From assembly GCF_900091595.1 (NCBI RefSeq), contig NZ_FMCW01000004.1:62001-126000 (forward strand): a DNA stretch of 64,000 nucleotides, in the 5' to 3' direction. Source of the DNA: Micromonospora haikouensis. Its GTDB lineage: Bacteria; Actinomycetota; Actinomycetes; Mycobacteriales; Micromonosporaceae. Positions 25,534 through 39,200 of the stretch are shown here, piece by piece. The notes under the pieces were generated by a model. The model did no database searches and was not told where the DNA came from. It worked only from the letters and a program-made list of their open reading frames with translations. Both the position numbers and the translations under genes were made by a program. The stretch's first letter is position 1, and every line of letters starts with the position of its first letter.

Positions 25534-26504
25534 CCATGCGGGTCAGCGTCTTCACCGAGCCGCACCGGGGCGCCACCTACGACGACCAGTTGCGCTTCGC
25601 CCGGGCCGTCGAGGCGGGCGGCTTCGAGGGGTTCCTGCGGGCCGACCACTACCAGTTCCTGGGCGACGATCCCGGCCTGCCCGGCCCCACCGACGCCTGG
25701 CTCACCCTCGCCGCGCTGGCCCGGGAGACCACCCGGATCCGCCTCGGCACCCTCGTCACCTCGGCCACCTTCCGGCTCCCCGGGCCGCTCGCCGTCATGG
25801 TCGCCCAGGTCGACCAGATGAGCGGTGGCCGGGTCGAGCTGGGCATCGGCGCCGGCTGGTACGAGCGGGAGCACACCTCGTACGGCATCCCGTTCCCCGC
25901 CGTCGGCGAGCGCTTCGACCGGCTCGCCGAGCAGCTCGAAGTGGTCACCGGCCTGTGGCGCACCCCCGTCGGCGAGACGTACAGCTTCACCGGCGAGCAC
26001 TACCGCCTGGTCGACGCGCCCGCCCTGCCCAAGCCGGTCCAGCGGCCCGGCCCACCGGTGATCGTCGGCGGGAGCGGCCCCAGGCGCACCCCCGAGCTGG
26101 CCGCCCGGTACGCCGACGAGTTCAACGTGCCGTTCAAGAGCGTCGCCGAGACCGCCGCCGCGTACGAGCGGGTGGTCGAGGCGTGCGACCGGCACGGCCG
26201 CCCGACGTCGGGGCGGGGGCCGCTCGTCCTCTCCGCCGCCATCGCGGTGGCGATCGGGCGCACCGACGCCGAGGCGCGGCTGCGGGCCGCGCCGCTGCAC
26301 GCCAGGAGCGCCCTGCCGCCGGAGGATGCGGTGGTCGGCTCGCCCGCCCGGCTCGTCGACCGGATCGGCGAGTTCGCCGCCGTCGGGGCGACCCGGGTGC
26401 ACCTGCGGCTGACCGACCTCGCCGACCTCGACCACCTGGAGCTCGTCGCCGCCGAGGTGCTCCCGCACCTGGGGCACGCCGACGCTCCCGCCACTGGAGG
26501 CTGA
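25530..26504 (+). CDS. LLM-class flavin/F420-dependent oxidoreductase
   Basis: 324 residues of luciferase-like monooxygenase TIM-barrel type (FARAVEAGGFEGFLRADHYQ, GRVELGIGAGWYEREHTSYGIPFP, PPVIVGGSGPRRTPELAARYADEFNVPF). Substrate unknown. Start GTG overlaps the ATPase stop; an ATG two codons later is possible. In an operon with an uptake ATPase, it may act on the imported compound. Confidence 0.87.
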   Translation: MTMRVSVFTEPHRGATYDDQLRFARAVEAGGFEGFLRADHYQFLGDDPGLPGPTDAWLTLAALARETTRIRLGTLVTSATFRLPGPLAVMVAQVDQMSGGRVELGIGAGWYEREHTSYGIPFPAVGERFDRLAEQLEVVTGLWRTPVGETYSFTGEHYRLVDAPALPKPVQRPGPPVIVGGSGPRRTPELAARYADEFNVPFKSVAETAAAYERVVEACDRHGRPTSGRGPLVLSAAIAVAIGRTDAEARLRAAPLHARSALPPEDAVVGSPARLVDRIGEFAAVGATRVHLRLTDLADLDHLELVAAEVLPHLGHADAPATGG

Positions 26505-26508
26505 CCGC

Positions 26509-26817
26509 ATGACCGACGTGATCGACGGGACCGAGCTGGGCCCGGTGGGCCAGGAGATCGTCTACGAGAACGACCGGGTGCGGGTGTGGCACATCCGGCT
26601 GGAGCCGGGCGAGCGGCAGCCGCTGCACCGGCACGACCACCCGTACCTGGTGATCGCCGTCCAGGGCGCGAAGAACGTGGTGCAGACGATCGACGGCACC
26701 ACCATCGACGCGGACGAGCCGACCGGCGGCGTCGTCTACCGCGACCCGGGTGCCGTCCACATGCTCACCAATGTCGGGGATACGACGTACCTGGCGCGGC
26801 TGGTCGAGCTCAAGTAG
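26509..26817 (+). CDS. Small cupin-domain protein
   Basis: 102 residues, single cupin barrel with motif-1 metal ligands in GERQPLHRHDHPYLVIAVQG and a motif-2 histidine in DPGAVHMLTNVG. Role unknown; it starts 4 nt after the oxidoreductase stop and belongs to that operon. Confidence 0.85.
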   Translation: MTDVIDGTELGPVGQEIVYENDRVRVWHIRLEPGERQPLHRHDHPYLVIAVQGAKNVVQTIDGTTIDADEPTGGVVYRDPGAVHMLTNVGDTTYLARLVELK

Positions 26818-26894
26818 TCCCAGGCCGGGCGCGTCGGGCGCGCCGCGCGGTGCCAAGGTGGCGATCGGGCGCACCGGGCCGTAACGTGCCCGAC

Positions 26895-29291
26895 ATGGCC
26901 TTTCGGACGTGGGGCAAGCCGCTGTCCACCGCGCTCGGGGTGAGCATGCTGGCCGGGGCCGGCCAGCTCGGCGTCGCGTACGGCTTCGGCATCGTGCGGA
27001 TCGCCGGCGACTTCACCGACGCCACCGTCAACCGGTGGCCCGCCCAGCTCGTCTGGGTGGGCTGGTGTGCGGCGCTCGCCGCCGTGGTCGGCGCGGTGGT
27101 CACCGAGCGGCTCGTCAGCGCCGACCCGGTCACCGGCACCACGACCGGGCGGCTCGCCCTGGCCGGCGCGGCGGCCCTGGGCGCGACCGTCGTCGCGCCG
27201 CTGTGCATGCAGCCGGCCCGGGCCACCCAGCTCAACAGCGTGGACCCGGTCTGGGCGATGGGCATCTGCGCGACCCTCGGCGCGGTGGTCGGCGCCGGCG
27301 CGGCGCTCGCCGTGCTGCTGCGCCCACCGCTGGGCTGGAACGTCGCGGCGGTCGCCGGCACGGTCTGGTTCGTCGCCCTGGTCTCGGCCCTGCCGGCCCT
27401 CGCCGGCACCGGCCCGCTGCCGACCGTACGCCTGGGGGTGTTCGAGCCGGGCTGGCTCGCCGCCGACGCGGCGCAGGGGCTGGCCACCATCGTCCTGCCG
27501 TTGGTGGCCCTGCTCGCGGGCGCGGCCTCCGGCGCGTTGGCCCGCCGACGTGGGCACCCGCCGCTGATCGCCGGCGCGACCGGGGCGGCGGGCCCCGTGC
27601 TGGTCGCCTTCGCCTACCTGACCGCCGGCCCCGGCGACTCGGCCGACCGGTACCAGCTCGCGCCCTACTACGGTGCCCTGCTCGCGGTCGCCACCGGCCT
27701 GCTCGGCGCCACGGCCGCCGCCCTGGCCCGCTGGCCCCTCTTCGCCCGCTCCACCAGCGCCGACCCCCTGGCCGACGGGCCGGCCGGCGTCGATCCCGCA
27801 GCCGGTGTGCCGGCGGCCGACCTGGCCCGGGCCGGGGGCGCGCCCCTGCCCGGAGCGCTCGGCTCCCGCCCGCCCGGGACGCTCCGCGCGGCCCTGTCCG
27901 GGATGCGCGCCGCCGGCCTGACCAGGGGACGCGGCGTCGGCCTGCCCGGCTCGCCCCGCACGGGCGGGCAGCAGGGCGCGATCGAGCCGACGGACATCCT
28001 CCGGCCGCTGCCGACCGGGCCCACCCCGCCGGTGGCCGGCGACGCCGACGGGCCCGACGGCCCGGCCGACCTGGCCGCCCCGCCGGGCGTGACCACGGCC
28101 CGCCGGGTCCCGGCGACCATCGGCGACCCGCTGCCGGACGACCGCACCGGCGACGCCGCCCGCAGCGGACGCCCCCGCAGTCGGGGCGACGAGGGCCGGG
28201 TCGGGGTCGACGGTCCGGCGGGCGCTCCCCCCGCCCACTGGGAGTGGCCGATGGCCTCCGGCACGACCGCCGCCCGGCCCACCGACGCGGCCAGGACCAC
28301 CGACGCCGCCAGGAACGGGACCGGCGAGGCGGCCGGGACCGGCGAGGCGACCGGGCCCACCGACGCGACCGGGACCGGCGGGGCGACCGATCCGACCCCG
28401 AGCGGCGGGGTCGTCGACACCACCCCGGCTGGCGAGCCCGCCGCCGCCCAAGCCGGCGAGCCCGTCACCTTGACCCAAGCCGGTGGGCCCGCCACCTTCA
28501 CCCAAGCCGGTGGGCCCGCAACCTTCGCCGAAGCCGGCGAGGCCGCCGGCCCCGCCCAGGCCGGTGAGGTCGCCGCCGCAGGTCAGGTCCCCGCCCAGTC
28601 GGCGGGCGAGGCCACCAGCGTGAGCGGGACCGGCGAGGCCGCCGGCCCGGCCCTGACCGGCGGACTGAGCGACCCGGTCCCTACCGGCGGACTGAGCGAC
28701 CCCGTCCCGACCGGCGAGCTGATCGACCCGGCCCTGACCGGCCAGGCCACCGAGCCGGCCCTGCGGCCCCGCCCCCGGCTGCCCCTGCCCGACCTCGACC
28801 AGGCGGCGAGCTGGGACGCGTTCGGCAACGCCGCCCGGCGGTTCGCCAGGCCGGCGTCCGAGCGCCACGTGGTCGGCGATACGCAGCTTCCACGCGGTGA
28901 ACCGGGCGAACCGGGTGAACCGGGCGGCCTCTGGCAGGCCGCAGCGAGGACGACCGGCGCGGCCCCCGCCGACGGGGCGGGACCGGCCCCGGCCGGCGAG
29001 CCCGGTGCCGCCCTCCCCGCAGATGCCGGTACGTCTCCGGACGACGCGCCCGCCGGCCGGTCCCGGCTCCTGCGGCCCCTCTTCCGGCGCGGCCGGACGC
29101 GGGCGGGAGACGACGTGGGCCCGGCCGCCGAGCGGGACGACCGCCACGACCCGGAACCGCTGCCGGCGCAGGACGAGGAGTACGTCGACTGGGTCACCGG
29201 CCTCGCCCGCCCCGTGTCGGGCGAGGACGGTGGGTCGACGGACGCCGACCGGCGCTCGCTGCGCCCCTCCGGCCGACACCACCGGGACTGA
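26895..29291 (+). CDS. Eight-TM membrane protein with long repetitive Ala/Gly/Thr/Pro tail
   Basis: 798 residues, family not recognised. Residues 1-290 hold about eight hydrophobic segments (from [21 protein letters not shown] to [21 protein letters not shown]). The remaining 500 residues are low-complexity and contain tandem units such as [22 protein letters not shown] and [21 protein letters not shown]. Near the end a conserved-looking [16 protein letters not shown] follows a basic stretch. The ATG at 26895 was chosen; an in-frame GTG at 26886 is equally possible, and neither has a clear ribosome site. Confidence 0.75.
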   Translation: MAFRTWGKPLSTALGVSMLAGAGQLGVAYGFGIVRIAGDFTDATVNRWPAQLVWVGWCAALAAVVGAVVTERLVSADPVTGTTTGRLALAGAAALGATVVAPLCMQPARATQLNSVDPVWAMGICATLGAVVGAGAALAVLLRPPLGWNVAAVAGTVWFVALVSALPALAGTGPLPTVRLGVFEPGWLAADAAQGLATIVLPLVALLAGAASGALARRRGHPPLIAGATGAAGPVLVAFAYLTAGPGDSADRYQLAPYYGALLAVATGLLGATAAALARWPLFARSTSADPLADGPAGVDPAAGVPAADLARAGGAPLPGALGSRPPGTLRAALSGMRAAGLTRGRGVGLPGSPRTGGQQGAIEPTDILRPLPTGPTPPVAGDADGPDGPADLAAPPGVTTARRVPATIGDPLPDDRTGDAARSGRPRSRGDEGRVGVDGPAGAPPAHWEWPMASGTTAARPTDAARTTDAARNGTGEAAGTGEATGPTDATGTGGATDPTPSGGVVDTTPAGEPAAAQAGEPVTLTQAGGPATFTQAGGPATFAEAGEAAGPAQAGEVAAAGQVPAQSAGEATSVSGTGEAAGPALTGGLSDPVPTGGLSDPVPTGELIDPALTGQATEPALRPRPRLPLPDLDQAASWDAFGNAARRFARPASERHVVGDTQLPRGEPGEPGEPGGLWQAAARTTGAAPADGAGPAPAGEPGAALPADAGTSPDDAPAGRSRLLRPLFRRGRTRAGDDVGPAAERDDRHDPEPLPAQDEEYVDWVTGLARPVSGEDGGSTDADRRSLRPSGRHHRD

Positions 29292-29360
29292 CCCCGCCGC
29301 CATGTCGGCGACGTGGCGGGGTCAGCCCCGGCGGGACACCCCCACGTCGCCGACATGGCG
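29291..29360. terminator. Bidirectional hairpin between convergent genes
   Basis: CGCCATGTCGGCGACGTGG (29298-29316) and its exact complement at 29342-29360 form 19-bp arms. A competing shorter stem ACCCCGCC/GGCGGGGT (29291-29322) shares bases with the left arm. It lies between the repetitive membrane protein and thiC, so it is a likely terminator for both strands. Confidence 0.65.
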
Positions 29361-29436
29361 CCGGGCTCCGGGCGCCACGGGCGCCGGGCGCCGGGCGCCG
29401 GCAAAGCCAGCCCGGCGGGGCGCGGGCGGGCCGGGG

Positions 29437-33787
<4,351 letters not shown>

Positions 33788-33965
33788 GTGCCTGTTCCTC
33801 CTCGGATGCGTCCTGCGGCCCGCCACCGGGACGCGATGCGCCGGGCCGGGCCGGACCCGATCGGCCGGGTCGGCGGCGGCCCGGTCGGACCGGTGACGCG
33901 GATCGGTGACGCGGATCGGTCGCGGATCGGTCGCGGATCGGTCGGGTCGGTCGGGGCGACGGCGG
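33788..33965. repeat. thiO-thiS spacer with GGATCGGT tandem repeats
   Basis: 178 bp of low complexity. Units like GATCGGTGACGCG and GATCGGTCGCG repeat five or so times at 33899-33945, grading into GGTCGGTCGGG. No gene or clear terminator seen; unusual inside a tightly packed operon. Confidence 0.6.
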
Positions 33966-35051
33966 TCAGCCGGGCCGGCGCTGGCCGGCGAACCGCTCGG
34001 GGGTGCAGGGGGCGAGCAGCGGGTCCGCCGTCGTGCGGGCCGTCGGCCCGGTGACGATCAGGTCGGTGACGAGGTCCGCGGTGACCGGGGTGAGCACGAT
34101 GCCGTGCCGGTGGTGGCCGGTGGCGACGAGCACGCCGGGCCGGCCGGGCAGCGGCCCGATGATCGGGGCGTTGTCGGGGGTGCCGGGGCGCAGCCCGGCG
34201 GTCGCCTCGACCAGCTCGTACTCGGCCAGCTCGGGGACGAGATCCACGGCGGCGCGGAGCAGCCGCAGCACCGCCCCGGCGGTGACGTCGGTGTCGGCGC
34301 GTTCCTCGACGGTCGCGCCGACCACCACCTCCCCGTCCTCGCGGGGCACCAGGTAGACGGATTCGCCGTCGGCGTACCCCCGGACGACGTGCCGGAAGCC
34401 CGGCGGGCCGCCATCGGGCGCGCGCAGCCGCAGGATCTGGCCCTTGACGGGCCGGACCGGCAGCCCGGTGAGGGCGGCGGCCCCGCAGCCGGCGGCGACG
34501 ACGGTGACCCCGGCGTCCAGGTCGGACAGCGCCCGCACCGCGCCGGTGACGAGGGTCGCGCCGGCCCGCTCGGCGGCGGTGCGCAGCGCCGTGACCAGCC
34601 GCCGGGGGTCGACCTGGTGGTCGCCGGGGGCGACCGCGCCGCCGCGCACCCGGGTGGCGAGCGCCGGTTCGCGGTCGCGCAGCTCCGACGGGCGCAGTGG
34701 GCTGATGGGCAGCCCGAGGTCCCGCTGGTACGACCAGAGCCGCTGTGCCTCGGCCAGGTCGTCGCCGGTGAGCCCGACGACGAGGGTGCCCTCGGTGCGG
34801 TATCCGAGGTCGACGCCGCTGGCGGCGGTCAGCTCGGCGGCGAACGCGGGCCAGCGGGCGGCCGAGGCGACCAGCAGCCCGGTCAGCTCCCGCTCGCCGA
34901 AGTAGGCCTCGGCGACCGGCGACAGCATCCCGGCGGCGACGTGGGACGCGCCCGACCCGGGGTCCGGGTCGTGCACGGTGACGCGCAGCCCGCGCGCCGC
35001 GCACCGCCACGCCACCGCCAGCCCGACGGCCCCGCCCCCCACCACCGCCAC
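33966..35051 (-). CDS. thiO: Glycine oxidase
   Basis: 361 residues from the GTG at 35051. FAD-dependent; converts glycine to dehydroglycine for the thiazole. Dinucleotide motif VAVVGGGAVGLAVAWRCAARG opens the protein, and substrate-side segments GYRTEGTLVVG, PVKGQILRLR and GLRPGTPDNAPIIG are complete. Start is uncertain: repeat A copy 2 (35056-35108) lies immediately upstream and is open in this frame, and two further in-frame GTG codons occur at 35129 and 35147, the latter overlapping the thiE stop (GTGCTAG). Using 35147 would add 32 residues, about half encoded by the repeat. Confidence 0.88.
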   Translation of the reverse strand: MAVVGGGAVGLAVAWRCAARGLRVTVHDPDPGSGASHVAAGMLSPVAEAYFGERELTGLLVASAARWPAFAAELTAASGVDLGYRTEGTLVVGLTGDDLAEAQRLWSYQRDLGLPISPLRPSELRDREPALATRVRGGAVAPGDHQVDPRRLVTALRTAAERAGATLVTGAVRALSDLDAGVTVVAAGCGAAALTGLPVRPVKGQILRLRAPDGGPPGFRHVVRGYADGESVYLVPREDGEVVVGATVEERADTDVTAGAVLRLLRAAVDLVPELAEYELVEATAGLRPGTPDNAPIIGPLPGRPGVLVATGHHRHGIVLTPVTADLVTDLIVTGPTARTTADPLLAPCTPERFAGQRRPG

Positions 35052-35055
35052 GTCG

Positions 35056-35108
35056 GCAAGGAAGGGCCCCCTGTTAACGCTTTCTGCATAGGAAGGGTCC
35101 CTTCCTAA
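35056..35108. repeat. Palindromic repeat family A, copy 2
   Basis: Minus-strand orientation. Shares CTATGCAGAAAGCGTTAACA with copy 1 and has the arms AGGAAGGGACCCTTCC and GGGGGCCCTTCC. It lies between the thiE stop and the conserved N-terminus of ThiO. Confidence 0.85.
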
Positions 35109-35140
35109 CCCGTCGGCGCGGACTGGCACCTCGGCGCCGG

Positions 35141-35767
35141 CTAGCACGTCAACGCCCCGAGCAGCTCGGCGGTGGCCCGCGCCGGATCGGCGGCGGCGGA
35201 GAGCGCCCCGACCACCGCCACCCCGTACGCCCCGGCGGCGCGCAGCGCCGGCACCGCCGCGGCGGTCACCCCGCCGATGGCGATCACCGGCACCGCCACG
35301 GCCCCGGTCACGGCGCGTACCCCCTCGGGGCCGATCGGGTCCGGCAGGCCCGCCTTGGTGTCGGTGGCGTGGCAGGGGCCGACGCCGAGGTAGCTGGCAC
35401 CGCCGGCCACCGCCTCGGCAGCCGGCCCCGGTGCGCGGGCGGTCGCGCCGAGCACGGCGGTGGGGCCGAGGACCCGGCGGGCCGCCGCGACCGGCAGGTC
35501 GTCCGCGCCGACGTGGCCGCCTGCGGCGCCGACCGCGAGCGCCACGTGCAGCCGGTCGTTGACCAGGCACATCGCCCCGTACGGGGCGCACAGGGCGACT
35601 GCCCGCCGGGCCAGGTCGTACGCCTCGCGGTCGGTGGCGTCGTCGGTGACGCGGACCTGGACGACCAGCTCGGCGCGGGCCACCGGCAGGGCGGCGCGCA
35701 GCACGGCGAGCGGGTCCCGCCCCGGCCGGGTGTCGGTGATCAGATGCAGTCGCCCAAGGGACGGCAC
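35141..35767 (-). CDS. thiE: Thiamine-phosphate synthase
   Basis: 208 residues. Joins HMP-PP and thiazole phosphate. Motifs NDRLHVALAVGAAGGHVGADDLPV, LGATARAPG, YLGVGPCHATDTKAG and VPVIAIGGV fit ThiE; the usual QxRxK near the N-terminus reads VQVRVTD, so the lysine is missing. The GTG at 35767 follows GGAGGAG, which lies at the 3' edge of the TPP riboswitch. First gene of the operon. Confidence 0.92.
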   Translation of the reverse strand: MPSLGRLHLITDTRPGRDPLAVLRAALPVARAELVVQVRVTDDATDREAYDLARRAVALCAPYGAMCLVNDRLHVALAVGAAGGHVGADDLPVAAARRVLGPTAVLGATARAPGPAAEAVAGGASYLGVGPCHATDTKAGLPDPIGPEGVRAVTGAVAVPVIAIGGVTAAAVPALRAAGAYGVAVVGALSAAADPARATAELLGALTC

Positions 35768-35775
35768 GGCAACTC

Positions 35776-35864
35776 TCCTCCCTGCGCCGGCATTACCCGG
35801 ATCAGGTTCGACGGTCGGGGGCTCCAGCCCCCCTCTCAGCCCGGTACACCGGGCTCCCGTGGGT
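35776..35864 (-). promoter_or_regulatory. TPP riboswitch (THI element)
   Basis: On the minus strand: the conserved CTGAGAG after a GGGAGCCCGG/CCGGG stem, then ACCTGATCCGGGTAATGCCGG and CGCAGGGAG. These are the pyrimidine- and pyrophosphate-sensing elements of the TPP aptamer. It ends just before the thiE Shine-Dalgarno sequence, so TPP binding should block translation of the operon. Confidence 0.95.
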
Positions 35865-36218
35865 TACGTCCGTGTCACCGTACGACGAATCGGCTGATCC
35901 GCCAAGGGATCCGACCGGTGGTCCAGACCACGGTCAGCCGGCCGGCGAGCCGCTTCTCCCCATTCCTCCGCATGCGCCGGATAGGTCGATCGCCGATACC
36001 GAATCGTTACACGCCGACGCCTTGCCGGAAACGAGTCCAGCGGCGCTAATTTGTTCAACCGATCGACATATTTCGGCGCGTGGCCTCGGCGTGGCCCGCA
36101 CCGACGTTACAGGTGCCTGGGCCCTGGTCTGACCCAGGCACCGCACCGACCGGGGACGGTCTGCGGCGAAGTCCTCCCCGAGCCCACCACTGTCCAGCTC
36201 GGACAAAAGGAGCATGGA
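35865..36218. promoter_or_regulatory. Divergent region between thiamine operon and secreted protein
   Basis: 354 bp without a recognisable gene, less GC-rich than its surroundings near 36000-36070. It must hold the promoters of the thi operon and of the gene at 36219. Confidence 0.5.
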
Positions 36219-39200
36219 GTGTCTCCATCCCGCCGCCGCCGCATACCTCGCGGCATCCTGAGTTCCTCACTTCTCAGCCTGTCCCTCGTCGCCACCGGCC
36301 TGGTCGCCGGCACCCCCGCGCAGGCCGCACCGGCCGCCGCGCAGGCGGCGCCCCTGGCGGCCCCCGTAGCGGCCGCCGCCACCGACCCGTTCTCGGTGCT
36401 CGTCTTCTCCAAGACCGCCGCCTTCCGGCACGACGCGATCCCGGCCGGCATCGCCGCGATCCAGAAGCTCGGCGTCGACAACGGCTTCACCGTCGACACG
36501 ACCGAGGACGGCGCCGCGTTCAACGACGCCAACCTCGCGAAGTACCAGGCCGTGATCTGGCTGTCGACCACCGGTGACGTCCTCAACGCCGACCAGCAGG
36601 CCGCGTTCGAGCGCTACATCAAGGCCGGCGGCGGCTACGCCGGCGTCCACGCGGCCTCGGACACCGAGTACGACTGGCCCTGGTACGGCAAGCTGGTCGG
36701 GGCGTACTTCAACAACCACCCCGCCAACCAGCAGGCCACCGTCAAGGTCGAGGACCACGCCCACCCGTCCACGGCCACGCTGCCGGACAAGTGGTCCCGG
36801 TTCGACGAGTGGTACAACTTCCGGACCAACCCGCGCGCCAACGTGCACGTCCTGGCGAGCCTGGACGAGAAGTCCTACACCCCGGGCAGCGGCGCGATGG
36901 GCGCCGACCACCCCACCGCCTGGTGCCAGGACTACGACGGCGGCCGGTCCTGGTACACCGGTGGCGGTCACACCCAGCAGTCGTACGTCGAGCCCGAGTT
37001 CCTCACCCACCTGCTCGGCGGCATCCGCACCGCCGCGGGCGTGGAGAAGGCCGACTGCGGCGCCTCGAAGACCTCGAACTTCGACAAGGTGACGCTGGAC
37101 AGCAACACCAACAACCCGATGGAGCTGGACATCGCTCCGGACGGTCGGGTGTTCTACGCCGAGCGTGACGGCCGGGTGCAGATCATCAAGCCGGACACCA
37201 GCAACACGGTCACCGCGACCAAGCTGGACGTCTTCACCGGCAACGAGGACGGCCTGCTCGGCCTCCGCCTCGACCCGGACTTCGCCACCAACAAGTGGAT
37301 CTACCTCTACTACGCGCCGGCCGGTGGCGGCCCCCGCAACTACCTGTCCCGGTTCACCGTCAATGGTGACGCCATCGACAAGGCCACCGAGAAGGTCGTC
37401 CTCCAGGTCGACACGCAGCGCAACACCTGCTGCCACGCGGGCGGCAGCATGACCTTCGACTCGAAGGGCAACCTGTACCTGGCCACCGGCGACAACACCA
37501 ACCCGTTCGAGTCGAACGCGTTCACGCCGATCGACGAGCGGGCCGGCCGGCAGGACTACGACGCGCAGCGCAGCGCCGGCAACACCAACGACCTGCGCGG
37601 CAAGGTGATCCGGATCCACCCGGAGGACGACGGCACCTACACGATCCCCACGGGGAACCTGTTCGCGCCGGGCACCGCGAAGACCCGCCCCGAGATCTTC
37701 GGCATGGGCTTCCGTAACCCGTTCCGGATCGGCGTCGACCAGAAGACCGACACCCTCTACGTCGCCGACTACGGACCGGACGCCAACTCGGCCAACCCGG
37801 ACCGCGGCCCCGAGGGCCTGGTGGAGTGGAACATCGTCGCCACCGCCGGCAACTACGGCTGGCCGTACTGCACCGGCAACAACAAGGCGTACAACGACTA
37901 CACCTTCCCGAACGGGCCGAGCGGGGCGAAGTTCAACTGCGCCGCGCCGGTGAACGACTCGCCGAACAACACCGGCCTGACCAACCTGCCGCCGGCCATC
38001 CCGGCGACCGTGGACTACGGCTACGCGGGTGACCCGCGCTTCCCCGAGATCGGCGGCGGCGGCGCCCCGATGGGCGGCCCGGTCTACCGGTACGACGCCG
38101 ACAGCACGTCGGACCGCAAGTGGCCGGCGTACTACGACGGCAAGGCGCTCCTCGGCGAGTGGAACCAGTCGAAGATGTACACGATGCAGGTCAGCCAGGA
38201 CGGCAAGTCGCTGATCGACATCAACCAGCTGCTCACCGGCATGACCATGGTCCGCCCGATGGACTTCGAGTTCGGGCCGGACGGCGCGCTCTACCTGATC
38301 GAGTGGGGCAGCGGCTTCGGCGGCAACAACGACAACTCCGGGGTCTACCGGATCGACTACACCGCCGGTTCCCGGGCCCCGATCGCCCAGGCCAGCGCCG
38401 ACCCCACCTCCGGGCCCGCGCCGCTGACCGTGAACTTCTCCAGCGCCGGTTCCCGCGACCCCGACGGCGGCACGCTGACCTACTCGTGGGCGTTCGGCGA
38501 CGGGCAGACCTCCACGCAGGCGAACCCGACGCACACCTACGCCACCGCCGGCGACTACACCGCCCAGCTCACCGTCACCAACCCGTCGGGTCGTACCGCC
38601 GTGGCGAACGTGCCGGTGACGGTCGGCAACACCGCCCCGACGGTGACCATCGAGTTCCCGCCGAACGGCGGGTTCTTCGAGTGGGGCGACCAGGTCAAGT
38701 ACACGATCAAGGTGACCGACCCGGAGGACGGCACCATCGACTGTGACCGGGTCCAGCTCCAGGTGCTGCTCGGCCACGACGAGCACGCCCACCCGCTGGA
38801 GCAGCACACCGGCTGCACCGGCACCGTGCAGACCTCGCTGGCCTCCGGCCACGGCGCGGAGGCGAACGTCTTCGGCGTCTTCGAGGCGACGTACACCGAC
38901 AAGGGCGGTGCCGGCGGCGCCGGCGAGCTGACCGGCCGGGCGATCGAGCAGCTGCAGCCCAAGCGCAAGCAGGCCGAGTACTTCACCGCCACCGGCCGGG
39001 CCCCCGGCAGCACCGGCGGCGGCGACCCGGGCGTGCAGAAGGAGACCACCACCGACACCGCCGGCGGCAACCAGAACATCGGCTTCATCGAGGACGGCGA
39101 CTGGTGGTCGCTCGCTCCGGCCAGCCTGACCGGAATCGACTCGATCCGCTTCCGGGCGGCCTCGTCGGTCCAGGGCGGGCGGATCGAGGTCCGTTCGGGC

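Noticed and set aside
28425..28740. Direct repeats in the membrane-protein tail as a CRISPR or mobile element
   Set aside because: Units are in frame, degenerate and coding; no spacers, no transposase.
36051..36218. Upstream extension of the secreted protein's reading frame
   Set aside because: The GTG at 36219 has a good ribosome site and opens a proper signal peptide; the extension is not signal-like.
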